This document shows positions 42,039-51,280 of a stretch of DNA of 52,802 nt, one piece after another (the first letter of the stretch is position 1; each line of letters begins with the position of its first letter). The position numbers and the translations under genes were made by a program. The notes under the pieces were generated by a model. It made no database searches and was not told the DNA's origin. It saw only the letters and a list, made by a program, of their open reading frames with translations. The stretch lies in the NCBI GenBank assembly GCA_913055565.1, contig CAJXKP010000018.1:1-52802 (forward strand), written 5' to 3'. This DNA comes from an uncultured Ectothiorhodospiraceae bacterium. GTDB taxonomy: Bacteria > Pseudomonadota > Gammaproteobacteria > Nitrococcales > Nitrococcaceae.

Positions 42039-43457
42039 TCAAGCCTCACTAAGATTCTCGGCGATCCACGCCTCCGCCGCCTGGATACGAGCCAGCGATG
42101 TCTCCTTGCCGAGCAGCGCCAGCGTGCTATCGATCGGCGGTGATACCGCGCCCCCGGAGACCGCCACCCGGATCGGCTGGGCCACCTTACCCATTTTTAG
42201 CCCCAGCGCCTCAGCGGTGCCCTGCACCGTGGCGTGGATAGCCTCCACCGACCAGTCATCGAGACCGCTCAGGCGTTCGCGAACCGTTGCCAGGGCCTGG
42301 GTGGCATCGCCCTTGAGGTTCTTGCGCGCCGCTTTGTCGTCGTATTCGGACGGCGCCCGGTAGAAGAATAGGCTGTTATGCGCCATCTCCACGAGCGTCT
42401 TGGTGCGCTCGGCCTGGCAGGCGACCAGCGCCGCCAGCGACGGCCCGGCGTCGGGATCGACACCGAGCTGGCGCAGGTGCCAGGCCAGATGCTCGCCCAC
42501 ATAGGCAGGCTCGAGCGTCTTCATATAGTTCTGATTCAGCCAAGCTAGCTTGGAGGCGTTCAGGCTCGACGCCGATTGGTTAATGGCGTCGATATCGAAA
42601 TTGGCGATCATCTCCTCGGGGGTAAATATCTCCTGATCGCCGTGGGACCAACCCAGCCTGACCAGATAGTTCACCACCGCCTCCGGCAGATAGCCCTGGT
42701 CGCGGAAGTCCATAACGCTCGCCGAGCCGCTGCGCTTGGAGAGCTTACGACCGTCCTCATCGAGGATCATCGGCACATGGGCATAGGACGGCGGCGCTAC
42801 ATCAAGCGCCCTGAGGATATTCACCTGCCGCGCGGTATTGTTGAGGTGATCGTCGCCGCGGATAACGTGGGTCATGCCGTTGTCCATGTCGTCGACCACG
42901 ACCACGAGGTTATAGGTCGGCGAGCCGTCGGCGCGCGCGATGATCAGATCATCGAGCTCGCTATTCTGGAAGCTGACATGGCCGCGTACCCGGTCATCGA
43001 TGTGGACGGCACCCTCGGTCGGCATGCGGAAGCGGATAACTGGTTCCGCCTCGGCATCGGCGGGTGGCTCGACAATATCCCGACAACGACCGTCGTAACC
43101 CGGCTTCTGCTTGCGCGCCCTCTGATCCTCGCGCAGGGAATCCAGGCGCTCCTTGGAGCAGTAGCAGCGATAGGCATGGCCGCTCGCCAGCAGCTGATCG
43201 ATAACCTCGGCGTAGCGCTCACCGCGCTGGCTCTGATAGAAAGGCCCCTCGTCGTAGTCGAGCCCCAGCCAGGCCATGCCATCGAGAATCGCGTTGATGG
43301 CCTCCGGCGTTGAGCGCTCCTGGTCAGTATCCTCGATGCGCAGCACGAACGAGCCGCCGTGGCGCCGCGCGTACAGCCAGCTGAACAACGCCGTGCGCGC
43401 GCCACCGATGTGCAGATAGCCGGTGGGACTAGGGGCAAAACGTGTCTTAACCGTCAT
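42039..43457 (-). CDS. gltX: glutamyl-tRNA synthetase
   Basis: A 472-residue class I aminoacyl-tRNA synthetase charging tRNA-Glu. Signature FAPSPTGYLHIGGARTALF, zinc-binding cysteines in YRCYCSKERL and GRCRDI, RFRMP, the KLSKRSGSAS motif and a C-terminal anticodon-binding domain are all present. Start ATG 43457 has AGAGAGG upstream. The gene lies just upstream of tRNA-Ala on the same strand and could be co-transcribed with it. Full-length and normal. Confidence 0.97.
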   Translation of the reverse strand: MTVKTRFAPSPTGYLHIGGARTALFSWLYARRHGGSFVLRIEDTDQERSTPEAINAILDGMAWLGLDYDEGPFYQSQRGERYAEVIDQLLASGHAYRCYCSKERLDSLREDQRARKQKPGYDGRCRDIVEPPADAEAEPVIRFRMPTEGAVHIDDRVRGHVSFQNSELDDLIIARADGSPTYNLVVVVDDMDNGMTHVIRGDDHLNNTARQVNILRALDVAPPSYAHVPMILDEDGRKLSKRSGSASVMDFRDQGYLPEAVVNYLVRLGWSHGDQEIFTPEEMIANFDIDAINQSASSLNASKLAWLNQNYMKTLEPAYVGEHLAWHLRQLGVDPDAGPSLAALVACQAERTKTLVEMAHNSLFFYRAPSEYDDKAARKNLKGDATQALATVRERLSGLDDWSVEAIHATVQGTAEALGLKMGKVAQPIRVAVSGGAVSPPIDSTLALLGKETSLARIQAAEAWIAENLSEA

Positions 43458-43588
43458 CGAGCCTCTCTTAGTGGATACCGAAAACAGCCCGCCGTGACCG
43501 GCAGGCCCAATGGGCGGGCATCATAGCACCCTCGACAAGCACCCGGAATTGACAGAGCCGAGGTCAAAATCTAGCCTCTGCGGGGCTT

Positions 43589-43663
43589 GGGCGGTTAGCT
43601 CAGCGGGAGAGCACTGCCTTCACACGGCAGGGGTCGCTGGTTCGAGCCCAGCACCGCCCACCA
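43589..43663 (+). tRNA. tRNA-Val (anticodon CAC)
   Basis: A 75-base tRNA with encoded CCA: GGGCGGTTAGCTCAGCGGGA at the 5' side, anticodon loop TTCACAC (CAC) in stem CTGCC/GGCAG, T loop GTTCGAGC, acceptor ACCGCCC plus A and CCA. It reads the GUG codon. It is followed by a clear terminator. Confidence 0.97.
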
Positions 43664-43673
43664 GATAGAGTAG

Positions 43674-43701
43674 GCCCGGGCCCACTGGTCCGGGCTTTTT
43701 T
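43674..43701 (+). terminator. intrinsic terminator of tRNA-Val
   Basis: A 9-bp stem GCCCGGGCC with GGTCCGGGC (one G-T pair), loop CACT, and six Ts directly after it. It starts 11 bases beyond the tRNA CCA. Confidence 0.9.
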
Positions 43702-43765
43702 GACTACCCCTCGAGCGAAGCCGCCTCGGTGCCGCCCTCACCCCTTGCTTAGCGAGAGGCCCCCA

Positions 43766-44395
43766 ATGGCCGAGCCGATCTACACCATCGCCGCCGGCGT
43801 CGTTGGGCTCGGCGCGCTCCATGGCGCCGACCCCGGCCACGGCTGGCCCCTAGCTGCAAGCTACGCGACCCGCCAGGCTAAGCCCTACTGGGCCGCTCTC
43901 ACGGCGGGTCTGCTCTTGGGCGTCGGCCACCTCATCAGCAGCATGGCGGTCGTGCTCGCCTTCTACGGGCTCAAGGCCTGGTTCCAGCTCGATCAACTGG
44001 GCTGGATCGACCAAATCGCCGGTGCGTTGCTGATTGCGCTGGGCCTATGGGAATGGCGCCAAAGCCATCATGGCCACGACCACGGCCATAGCGACGACCA
44101 ACAAACCGATAACAGAGGGCTCTACGCCATCGTCATGGCTGCCTTCTTCCTGGGCTTCGCCCATGAGGAGGAGTTCCAGATTATCGCCCTGTGCGCCGGT
44201 TCCGAGCTCTGCCTTGAGCTCATGTTCGGCTACGCGACAACGGTGCTGCTAGTGATCACGGCCCTGACTGTGCTGGTCGTCGCGGGCTTCGAGCGCTGGC
44301 GTCACCGCATCGAATTCATCGAGCCCTACCTGCCTCGCGCCACCGCCGCCATCCTCATCGTCATGGGCCTGGTGTTTGTTAGCGGATTGATCTAG
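43766..44395 (+). CDS. NicO/RcnA-like metal transporter
   Basis: A 209-residue inner-membrane protein of the NicO/RcnA-like nickel/cobalt transporter group. The first span has GLGALHGADPGHGWPLA, similar to RcnA HAxxPGHG motifs, and GVGHLISSMAV follows. A cytoplasmic His-rich loop (HHGHDHGHSDD) and a later GFAHEEEFQIIALCAGSELC complete the pattern of metal ligands. ATG 43766 has GAGAGG upstream; the frame upstream to 43700 is not conserved. Direction (uptake or export) and metal are open. Confidence 0.82.
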   Translation: MAEPIYTIAAGVVGLGALHGADPGHGWPLAASYATRQAKPYWAALTAGLLLGVGHLISSMAVVLAFYGLKAWFQLDQLGWIDQIAGALLIALGLWEWRQSHHGHDHGHSDDQQTDNRGLYAIVMAAFFLGFAHEEEFQIIALCAGSELCLELMFGYATTVLLVITALTVLVVAGFERWRHRIEFIEPYLPRATAAILIVMGLVFVSGLI

Positions 44396-44479
44396 ATCGG
44401 GGCGGCCGGGCCCAATCAGCGTTGCGTGACTCGCCGGGGGCACGGCCCAAATAAACGACGACAAGCCTAGCTGATACGG

Positions 44480-47400
44480 CTACCTGGGCACCGCGGCGCT
44501 CAGGCTGTCGCGCAGGTATCGGGCCTCTTGGATGGCTGTGTCCCGGTCGGGCGCGCGGGGTAGGACCGCCTCAAGGACCTGTTGCAGTATCTGCTGGTCA
44601 TCGAGGCGTTGTCGCTCGTCGCGGTAGCCATTGTCCAGCAGCCACTCCGCTAGAGCCTGGCGATAGCTCTTATAGAGGCCTTTCACCGCGCCGTCCGAGA
44701 GGGCGTCGACTAGTTGCTCGGCGTCGCCCCCGAGCTCATCGTTGATGGCTGCCACGCGGTCGAAGAAGGTGTCGGACAGGGTGTCGCTGGCGGCCAGCGC
44801 CTCCCGGTCCACGGGATAACCTCGCCCGATCCGCCACGCCGCCACCCAGGCGCGCGCACCCGCGATGCGCCAATCGAGTCGCTGGCGCTCGCCGTCAGCC
44901 AGGGCCGTCGCCGCGGTCGGGGCCGCCAGGAACGACGACAGCGGCCCCAGGCGCTCGAGCTGCAGCTGGACCAGGCGGTGCAGAAGCGGCAGGTCATCGC
45001 GCGTGAGATAGAAGCAATGCATCATGCCGGCATCGGCCCAGGGGTCCAGCGTCGGCACCCCCAAACGCACGGCGTAGGCCTCGGCGGCCTCATCGCCCGG
45101 TACGGGGATCGGCTCCGTTGCCGGCAAGGCCACCGCCTCCGGCGATGGCAGCGCGGCCCCGGCCTGGCGCAGCTCGCCGAGATCGAACCGGCGTACGTCG
45201 GGCTCCGCCTCCTGGAAATAGCCCAGATCGCTAGGCTGAGCGGTCAGATAGACGATCTGGCGCCCCTGCGCCGCTAGCTGGTACAGGCTCGTGACCGCGG
45301 CGCGGAAACGCTCGGGGTCGGCGGTGGTTAGTGCCTCATCCAGAACGAGCGGTAGCGACTCGCCGCCCTGCTCGACCTCCAGGGCAAAGCCCATGCGGGC
45401 CGCCAGCAGCAGCTGCATCCGTGTGCCGCTGGATAGCTCGGCGAGACGGCGCCATTCGCCGCTGCTGTTCTCGCGGGCGACGAAGGCCGTGTCATCCTGT
45501 TCGCCGAGATCGAGGCTAAAGGCGTGATGGGTGAACGCTGCGAACCAGTCCTGGGCTCGCGCGAGGGCCCGGGGACGGCTGCTACGGCGATGCTCATTAG
45601 CCACCTGCTCCAGCAGGTAGTCGCCGGCGTCCGCGAATAGCGCGTCATCCAGGCGCTCCGCCAGCCCCTCCTCGGCCTCCTGCTCGGCCGAGCGCGCCTG
45701 CTCCAGCCGGCGTTCGTTGCCCGCGTTCTCGATCTCATGGCGGATTTTCTGAATCTCATCACGGATGGCGTCGCGCTGGGCGGCCTGCTCCTCGAGCTGG
45801 CGCTGGCGGGCCTGAATGCGTTCCAGATCGTCGCCATCCACCCACGCCCGCCAATCCGGTGCCGGCCCGAGATCCCGGTCCCGCTCAGCCTCGCGCGAGC
45901 GCGCGTCGTTCAAGCGCTGGACGGTGCCGCGCCAATCGTCGAGCGCATCCAGCCGTTGGCGCAGCGTCGTGTCGTCGCCATCGCTGACACCGGCGGCCTC
46001 GTAGACGGAGGACGCCGCGCGTTGTGCCGCCGCCCGCTCGTTGTCCAGACGGGCTAGCTCTTGCGCGGCCTGGTCCCGTTCCCGGCACGCCTTTCGGTAT
46101 TGCTCCAGACGCTCGCCCAACGCGTCCAATTGGCTCGCCAACTCATCGGCGCCGGGCATGCTCGCCGTCGGCGCCTGATCGTAGGCGGTCAGGAAGGCGA
46201 CCAGTCTGTCGCGAAGATCCTTCACGGCCGTTGTTAGCCGCTCGAGATCCGCATCTGCCTGGGCCAGAGCCCGCCGCGCCTCGTCGTACTCGCTGGCGAG
46301 GGCCAACCAGCGGGCAAGCGGCAGTTCCGCGAGCGTGCTATCGAACCCGTACTCACGGCCCAGCGCACCGAGGCGATCCTGGACCGCCTGCTGGTCCTCA
46401 CGGTACGCGGCCAGCGCCTGCTCGATCTCTCGTCGACGCTGCTCGCGCGCCGAGGCCTCTCTCGCCTCCAGGAGCTGTTGATCGATCGCACGCAAGCGTT
46501 GCTGGGCCGCGTCGCGCGACCACCCCGCGGGCTCGGCCAGCCCCGAACGCCGGAAGCGCGCCACGCACCCATCGCGCTCGGTGGTCTTGGCGCGGGCCTG
46601 CAACAGGCCGAGCGGCCCCGCCAACCACAGCAGGCCCAGGAGGGCGACCGGCCACGGCCCCCAGACCGCACCGGCCACGATCCCGCCCGCGCCGGCCGCG
46701 AGGCCGGCCACGACAAGCGCCCAACGCTGGAGCGACCAGCCCTGTTCATCCGGAGCCGCCAGCCAATCCATGAGCTCGGAGCGCGCCACGGCGAGGGTCT
46801 CGGGATCGGCGAGCGCATCCTCCGCCGCGGGGTTGCGAGCGAGCTCCTTATCCAGCTGCGCGATGGTCGCGTCCCGATCGCGCTTCTCCGCCAGGGCGTC
46901 CTGGACGCGTGCCAGCGCAGCCGGCTCCAGATGTAGCGGCGTCGATGGCTCACCGCCCAGGGCGGCGACGGCGTCCCGCCATCGCGCCTGCGCGCGCTCC
47001 CTCTCAGCGCCTTTGGCATCCAGCTCCGATTCCCGCGTCAGCAGGCGCTGGATTAGGCGCCGGTGCTCATTAATGGCCGCATCATCCAGATCGCTGTCGG
47101 CCAGGCCGGTAGCCGCCGCGCGGGCCTCGGCCTCATCCCCCGCCTCGCGGGCGCGCTCGCGCTCCTCGGCCAACTCGTCCGCGCGGCGGCGATTGTCGGT
47201 AAGCCGCTCCCACTCGTCGCCGCGCAAACGATCCATGCCATCGGGGTAGCGACCAAGCTGGGCCTCCAGGTTGAGGCGTTCGCGGCGGACCGTGAGCAGC
47301 GCCGCAGCGGCCGCGGCCCGCGTGGCCTCGCTGCGTGCCTCGTCGGCCTCAGCCTGGCGCTGCTCCAGATCGGCTAGACACGCCTCGTCGCGGCGTAGCG

Positions 47401-47923
47401 CCTCACGCTCCGCCTCCCGTTGACGGCGCGCCCGCCGGGCCTCGTCCAGCGCCTGGCCGGCGGGCTTGGCGTGCGTGGTCTTCAGACGGAAGGGCCAGGC
47501 GCGGCGAATGCTGTTGATGTCGTAGCCGCCGGCCAGCTCGCGGCCGAGGCGCTCGGCGATAACGGTATCCGTTGCCGCCTCGGCGGCGAGCAGGTCCTCG
47601 ACGCTGAGGGTAAAGCAGGACAGGAACCGATGCGGCGGCAACGCGGGCGGGTCGCAAGCAACGCCGTCGCTCTGCCACGTCAGCTGCGTACCGAGGCGCA
47701 GCGCATCGCAGTCACCATTCGCCGTTGTCAGACGGGCGGCCACGCTCGCGCTCGGCCCCGGCCTCTCCTCGGCATAGAGCACCGCCCGCAGGGCCCGCAC
47801 GATGCTGGATTTGCCGGAGGCATTGGGCCCGACGACGATATTTACCCCGTCGGCGAAGTCAGCGAGCGAGAAACGCTCGCTGATGCCGGGCAGTCGGTCG
47901 ACGTTGAGCGAGCGTAGCCTCAC
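44480..47923 (-). CDS. YhaN-like Rad50/SbcC-type ATPase
   Basis: An 1147-residue SMC-like ATPase of the YhaN group. Walker A GPNASGKSSIV lies at residues 32-42; a long coiled coil contains a hydrophobic double span near 394-445 (a YhaN feature). The signature and Walker B are near residues 840-865 (LAELSSGTRMQLLLAARMGF, LPLVLDEALTTADPERF), followed by IVYLTAQPSDLGYF. After about residue 915 comes an unusual C-terminal domain of roughly 230 residues with no motif I recognise. It starts with GTG overlapping the YhaO-like gene stop (GTGA). The pair probably senses or processes DNA ends. Confidence 0.88.
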   Translation of the reverse strand: MRLRSLNVDRLPGISERFSLADFADGVNIVVGPNASGKSSIVRALRAVLYAEERPGPSASVAARLTTANGDCDALRLGTQLTWQSDGVACDPPALPPHRFLSCFTLSVEDLLAAEAATDTVIAERLGRELAGGYDINSIRRAWPFRLKTTHAKPAGQALDEARRARRQREAEREALRRDEACLADLEQRQAEADEARSEATRAAAAAALLTVRRERLNLEAQLGRYPDGMDRLRGDEWERLTDNRRRADELAEERERAREAGDEAEARAAATGLADSDLDDAAINEHRRLIQRLLTRESELDAKGAERERAQARWRDAVAALGGEPSTPLHLEPAALARVQDALAEKRDRDATIAQLDKELARNPAAEDALADPETLAVARSELMDWLAAPDEQGWSLQRWALVVAGLAAGAGGIVAGAVWGPWPVALLGLLWLAGPLGLLQARAKTTERDGCVARFRRSGLAEPAGWSRDAAQQRLRAIDQQLLEAREASAREQRRREIEQALAAYREDQQAVQDRLGALGREYGFDSTLAELPLARWLALASEYDEARRALAQADADLERLTTAVKDLRDRLVAFLTAYDQAPTASMPGADELASQLDALGERLEQYRKACRERDQAAQELARLDNERAAAQRAASSVYEAAGVSDGDDTTLRQRLDALDDWRGTVQRLNDARSREAERDRDLGPAPDWRAWVDGDDLERIQARQRQLEEQAAQRDAIRDEIQKIRHEIENAGNERRLEQARSAEQEAEEGLAERLDDALFADAGDYLLEQVANEHRRSSRPRALARAQDWFAAFTHHAFSLDLGEQDDTAFVARENSSGEWRRLAELSSGTRMQLLLAARMGFALEVEQGGESLPLVLDEALTTADPERFRAAVTSLYQLAAQGRQIVYLTAQPSDLGYFQEAEPDVRRFDLGELRQAGAALPSPEAVALPATEPIPVPGDEAAEAYAVRLGVPTLDPWADAGMMHCFYLTRDDLPLLHRLVQLQLERLGPLSSFLAAPTAATALADGERQRLDWRIAGARAWVAAWRIGRGYPVDREALAASDTLSDTFFDRVAAINDELGGDAEQLVDALSDGAVKGLYKSYRQALAEWLLDNGYRDERQRLDDQQILQQVLEAVLPRAPDRDTAIQEARYLRDSLSAAVPR

Positions 47924-49203
47924 GCCGAGTCCTCCCGCTGAGCGAGGAGCTCATCCAGGCCCCGCACGGCCGCTCGTTCCAGCATCCGGCGGGTGGCTTC
48001 CTCATCCGGCGCCTCGACGCCCAGGCGGTTGTAGGGGCGCTGGCGCACCCGCTCCTGGAACCGCTCGCGGGCGCCGTCGATGAGCGCGCGCCGCTCGGCC
48101 CCGTCCGGCCCCTGCAACACCAGCAGCTTATGCGCGAGCAGCCCCGCCGGGTCACCGCCTTGGGCCAGGGTCTCCAATGACACCGCGGGCAGCGCCTCGA
48201 TGCGCCAGGCCTCGATGAAATACGACACCCCCCCGCGCTCGTGGATGAGCGCTCGGGGGTCATCGGCATTCAATAGGCGCTCGACGGCACGGCGGTGCTC
48301 GCTGCGGCCCGTTAGGACTAGGCGACAGCCCACCGCCCGCGGGGCGTAATCGCCACCGGCCATGCCTTCATGCAGCGCGTCCAATTGCCGGGTGATGGCG
48401 GGATGAACCGCCTCGGGGCGGTCCAGATCGTCCAGCGACACCTCGACGGTCTCCCAGCGAAGCGGGGCCAGCGGCAGCTGCTGGGCGCTGATGCCGGTCG
48501 GCTCGGTTTCGATGAGCCAGGGGCCGTGGGCCCCGGGCTCGCCGGGATCCAGACCGGTCAATGACCCAAGATACCCCGTGGGGCGCGGCCCGGCCGACAG
48601 ATCGGGCTTGTGGATATGGCCCAGGAGCCAGGCATCGGGCGGCGCGGCGGCCAGCTCATCGGAGCGCACCGGCGCATGATGGCTCTGGGGCTGGTCGCGA
48701 TCGCAGTGCAGCAGGCCAATGAGCGGCATGCCGGTTACCGTTGGCACAGCGTCGGCCAACGGATCCGTGCGGACCTCCGAGTTACCGAAGGACCACCCCG
48801 CTAGGCCCAGCGCCTCGCCGGCCGCGCCCTCGACCGTCACCGTCTCCCAGTGACCACCGCGCCCGAGCAATCGAAAGCCCTGATCCGCGAGACTGTCGGC
48901 GAGTTGGGGCAGTACATGCACATCGTGATTGCCGGCGACCGCGAATACCTGAATGCCGTGGGCGGTTAGTCGCTCCACGCCAGAGCGGAGGTCGGCGTAG
49001 GCCTCGTAGAAATCGTTATTATCATCAACGACATCGCCCGCCAGCACGACCGCGGCCGGCGCAAGCCTGAGGGCCTCATCCACCGCCCGTTGCCACGCCG
49101 CGGCGGGCCCCAGGTTCGGCGAGCCGATTTCCTCCTGCACCGCCTCCGGCAGGCGCGTCGGACGCCGACCCAGATGGATGTCACCGATGGCTAATAACCG
49201 CAT
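47920..49203 (-). CDS. Mre11/SbcD-type metallophosphoesterase (YhaO-like)
   Basis: A 427-residue nuclease subunit. Phosphoesterase motifs: GDIHLGRRPTRLPEAV, LAGDVVDDNNDFYEAY, GNHDVHVLPQLADS, LLHCDRDQPQ and LLGHIHKPD. It partners with the overlapping YhaN-like ATPase as in B. subtilis YhaO-YhaN and Mre11-Rad50. ATG 49203 follows GGAG. Its promoter would be in the 240-base gap to the divergent transporter. Role: DNA double-strand-break or end processing (family knowledge). Confidence 0.92.
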   Translation of the reverse strand: MRLLAIGDIHLGRRPTRLPEAVQEEIGSPNLGPAAAWQRAVDEALRLAPAAVVLAGDVVDDNNDFYEAYADLRSGVERLTAHGIQVFAVAGNHDVHVLPQLADSLADQGFRLLGRGGHWETVTVEGAAGEALGLAGWSFGNSEVRTDPLADAVPTVTGMPLIGLLHCDRDQPQSHHAPVRSDELAAAPPDAWLLGHIHKPDLSAGPRPTGYLGSLTGLDPGEPGAHGPWLIETEPTGISAQQLPLAPLRWETVEVSLDDLDRPEAVHPAITRQLDALHEGMAGGDYAPRAVGCRLVLTGRSEHRRAVERLLNADDPRALIHERGGVSYFIEAWRIEALPAVSLETLAQGGDPAGLLAHKLLVLQGPDGAERRALIDGARERFQERVRQRPYNRLGVEAPDEEATRRMLERAAVRGLDELLAQREDSA

Positions 49204-49445
49204 GGCAAGCTCCGCTTAGCACCGCGGCACACGATGCCAGCCACCGCCCGGGAGCGCGAGCCTGTTCGCGACGATCCGGGAACGGGTTCAGCGCATGCCG
49301 TGGGCCCACTCGCTACGGCGGCCGGGCCGAAAGGCTATTGGCGCATCGCCACTGGGCGCCTATAGTCTCGGCCCACGAACGGGCGCTGGCCCGGTTAACA
49401 TCGTTGCCGGCACGCTCCGCGGCCGGCGCAACGCGGAGCCCATCC

Positions 49446-51236
49446 ATGGTGTGGGAAGGCTGGCTCACGCTCGTGCTCCTGGCCGGGGTGCTGGGCGGCA
49501 TGATCGCCAATATCGCACAGCCCGTATCGCTGCTATTCATCGGCCTGGCCGTGCTGACGACGGTGACCGAGATCACGGGCACCGAGCAGTTACTCGCGCC
49601 GGAACAGGCCGTCGCCGGATTCGGTAATACGGGGCTGGTGACGGTCGGGCTGCTGTTCGTGGTGGCCGCTGGCGTCGTACGAACCGGGGCCGTGGCACGC
49701 TTCGCGGACCCGCTACTGGGCCGCCCGAGCGGACTCACCAGCGCCCAGGGGCGGCTGCTGGTGCCAGTCGCCGGACTGAGCGCCTTCATCAACAACACGC
49801 CCATCGTGGCGATGTTCCTACCGGCGGTCCAAGGCCTGGCACGCCGGGCAGGTCTGCCGCCCTCGCGCCTGTTCCTGCCCCTCAGCTACGCCTCCATCCT
49901 GGGCGGCACCTGCACCCTCATCGGCACCAGCACCAATCTGGTGGTCTACGGGCTGGCGCAGGACAACGCGGCCCTGCCCGGCATCGGCATCTTCGAGCTC
50001 GCCTGGGTAGGCGTTCCCTTGGCCGTTATCGGGCTCGGCTACATCATGCTGGCCAGCCCGTACCTGCTAGCCGCCAACGACGCCCCCGTCAGCGCGAGCG
50101 ATGACCCCAAGCGCTATACCGTTGAGGTCGTGGTCGATCCCGCTGGCCCCCTGGTTGGACGCACGGTCGAGGCCGCCGGGCTACGCCACCTCCGGGAGCT
50201 GTTCCTCGTCGAGATCGAGCGCGACGGCCAAAAACTGCCCGCTGTGGCGCCCGAAGAGAGGCTGCAAGCCAATGATCGCCTGGTCTTCGTCGGTGTCGTG
50301 GACGCCGTCGTCGAGGTGCACCGCATCCGCGGGCTGCGGCCCGCCACAGACCAGGTCAACAAGCTTGAACCCGGGACCTCCCAGACCTGCCTCGTGGAGG
50401 CCGTGGTGTCCAATGAATGCCCGCTGGTTGGGCAGAGCATCCGCGCAGGCGGCTTCCGCGGCTACTACAACGCGGCTGTTATCGCCGTCGCCCGCGGCGG
50501 CCGGCGGCTGCGCGGCAAGATCGGCGATATCGTGTTGGAGACGGGCGACACCCTATTACTGGAGACGAACCGGGACTTCATCGAGCGCCACCGTCATGCG
50601 CGGGATTTCTTCCTCGTCAGCGGCATCGATGACTCGGCCCCGCGCCGCCACGAGAAGGCCTGGCAGTCGCTGGCCATCGTCGCCGGCATGGTCGCCATGG
50701 CCGCGAGCGGTGTATTGAGCATGCTCACGGCCGCGTTGGTGGCGGCAACGGCCATGGTCGCGACTGGCTGCGCCACCCTCGTCGAGGCCCGCCGGAGCGT
50801 GGACTGGCAGGTCCTGTTAGTCATCGGCGCGGCGCTCGGTCTCGGCCACGCCATGACCAACAGCGGCGCGGCCACCGCCCTAGCCGATCAACTCATCGCG
50901 AGTGCATCGGGCCATCCGTGGCTCGTCCTGGCCGCCGTGTTCGCCCTGACCTCCCTGTTTACCGAGATGGTCACGAATAATGCCGCCGCCGTTCTGATGT
51001 TCCCGGTGGCCATCGGTAGCGCTAAGGCCCTGGGCGTGAGCCCGATGCCGTTCATCATTACCCTCATGATCGGCGCCTCGGCCAGCTTCTCCACACCGCT
51101 CGGCTATCAAACGAATCTCATGGTCTACGGCCCCGGCGGCTATCGGCCGCTCGATTACCTACGCTTCGGGCTACCACTGAATCTCATCACCGGCACGGTG
51201 ACTGTGGGCCTCGCGCCGTTGGTCTGGTCCTTCTAA
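49446..51236 (+). CDS. SLC13/DASS-type transporter with two TrkA-C domains
   Basis: A 596-residue transporter of the divalent anion:Na symporter group (SLC13/CitM-like). The N-terminal half has FINNTPIVAMFLPAVQGL and GTCTLIGTSTNLVVYGLA, the C-terminal half FTEMVTNNAAAVLMFPVAI and STPLGYQTNLMVYGPGGY. Two TrkA-C (RCK_C) regulatory domains lie between them (YTVEVVVDPAGPLVGRTV and LVEAVVSNECPLVGQSI). Start ATG 49446 (MVWEGWLTLVLLAGVLG); a longer frame from 49338 has no conserved N-terminus. Likely sulfate or another anion; the ion is not certain. Confidence 0.92.
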   Translation: MVWEGWLTLVLLAGVLGGMIANIAQPVSLLFIGLAVLTTVTEITGTEQLLAPEQAVAGFGNTGLVTVGLLFVVAAGVVRTGAVARFADPLLGRPSGLTSAQGRLLVPVAGLSAFINNTPIVAMFLPAVQGLARRAGLPPSRLFLPLSYASILGGTCTLIGTSTNLVVYGLAQDNAALPGIGIFELAWVGVPLAVIGLGYIMLASPYLLAANDAPVSASDDPKRYTVEVVVDPAGPLVGRTVEAAGLRHLRELFLVEIERDGQKLPAVAPEERLQANDRLVFVGVVDAVVEVHRIRGLRPATDQVNKLEPGTSQTCLVEAVVSNECPLVGQSIRAGGFRGYYNAAVIAVARGGRRLRGKIGDIVLETGDTLLLETNRDFIERHRHARDFFLVSGIDDSAPRRHEKAWQSLAIVAGMVAMAASGVLSMLTAALVAATAMVATGCATLVEARRSVDWQVLLVIGAALGLGHAMTNSGAATALADQLIASASGHPWLVLAAVFALTSLFTEMVTNNAAAVLMFPVAIGSAKALGVSPMPFIITLMIGASASFSTPLGYQTNLMVYGPGGYRPLDYLRFGLPLNLITGTVTVGLAPLVWSF

Positions 51237-51280
51237 GCGCCCGACCTAGCGGACGATGAGCGCGCGCCAATCCATGGCCG

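Noticed and set aside
46024..46773. 249-codon plus-strand frame over the YhaN-like gene
   Set aside because: Pro/Arg-rich shadow translation with no domain; the minus-strand ATPase is well supported.
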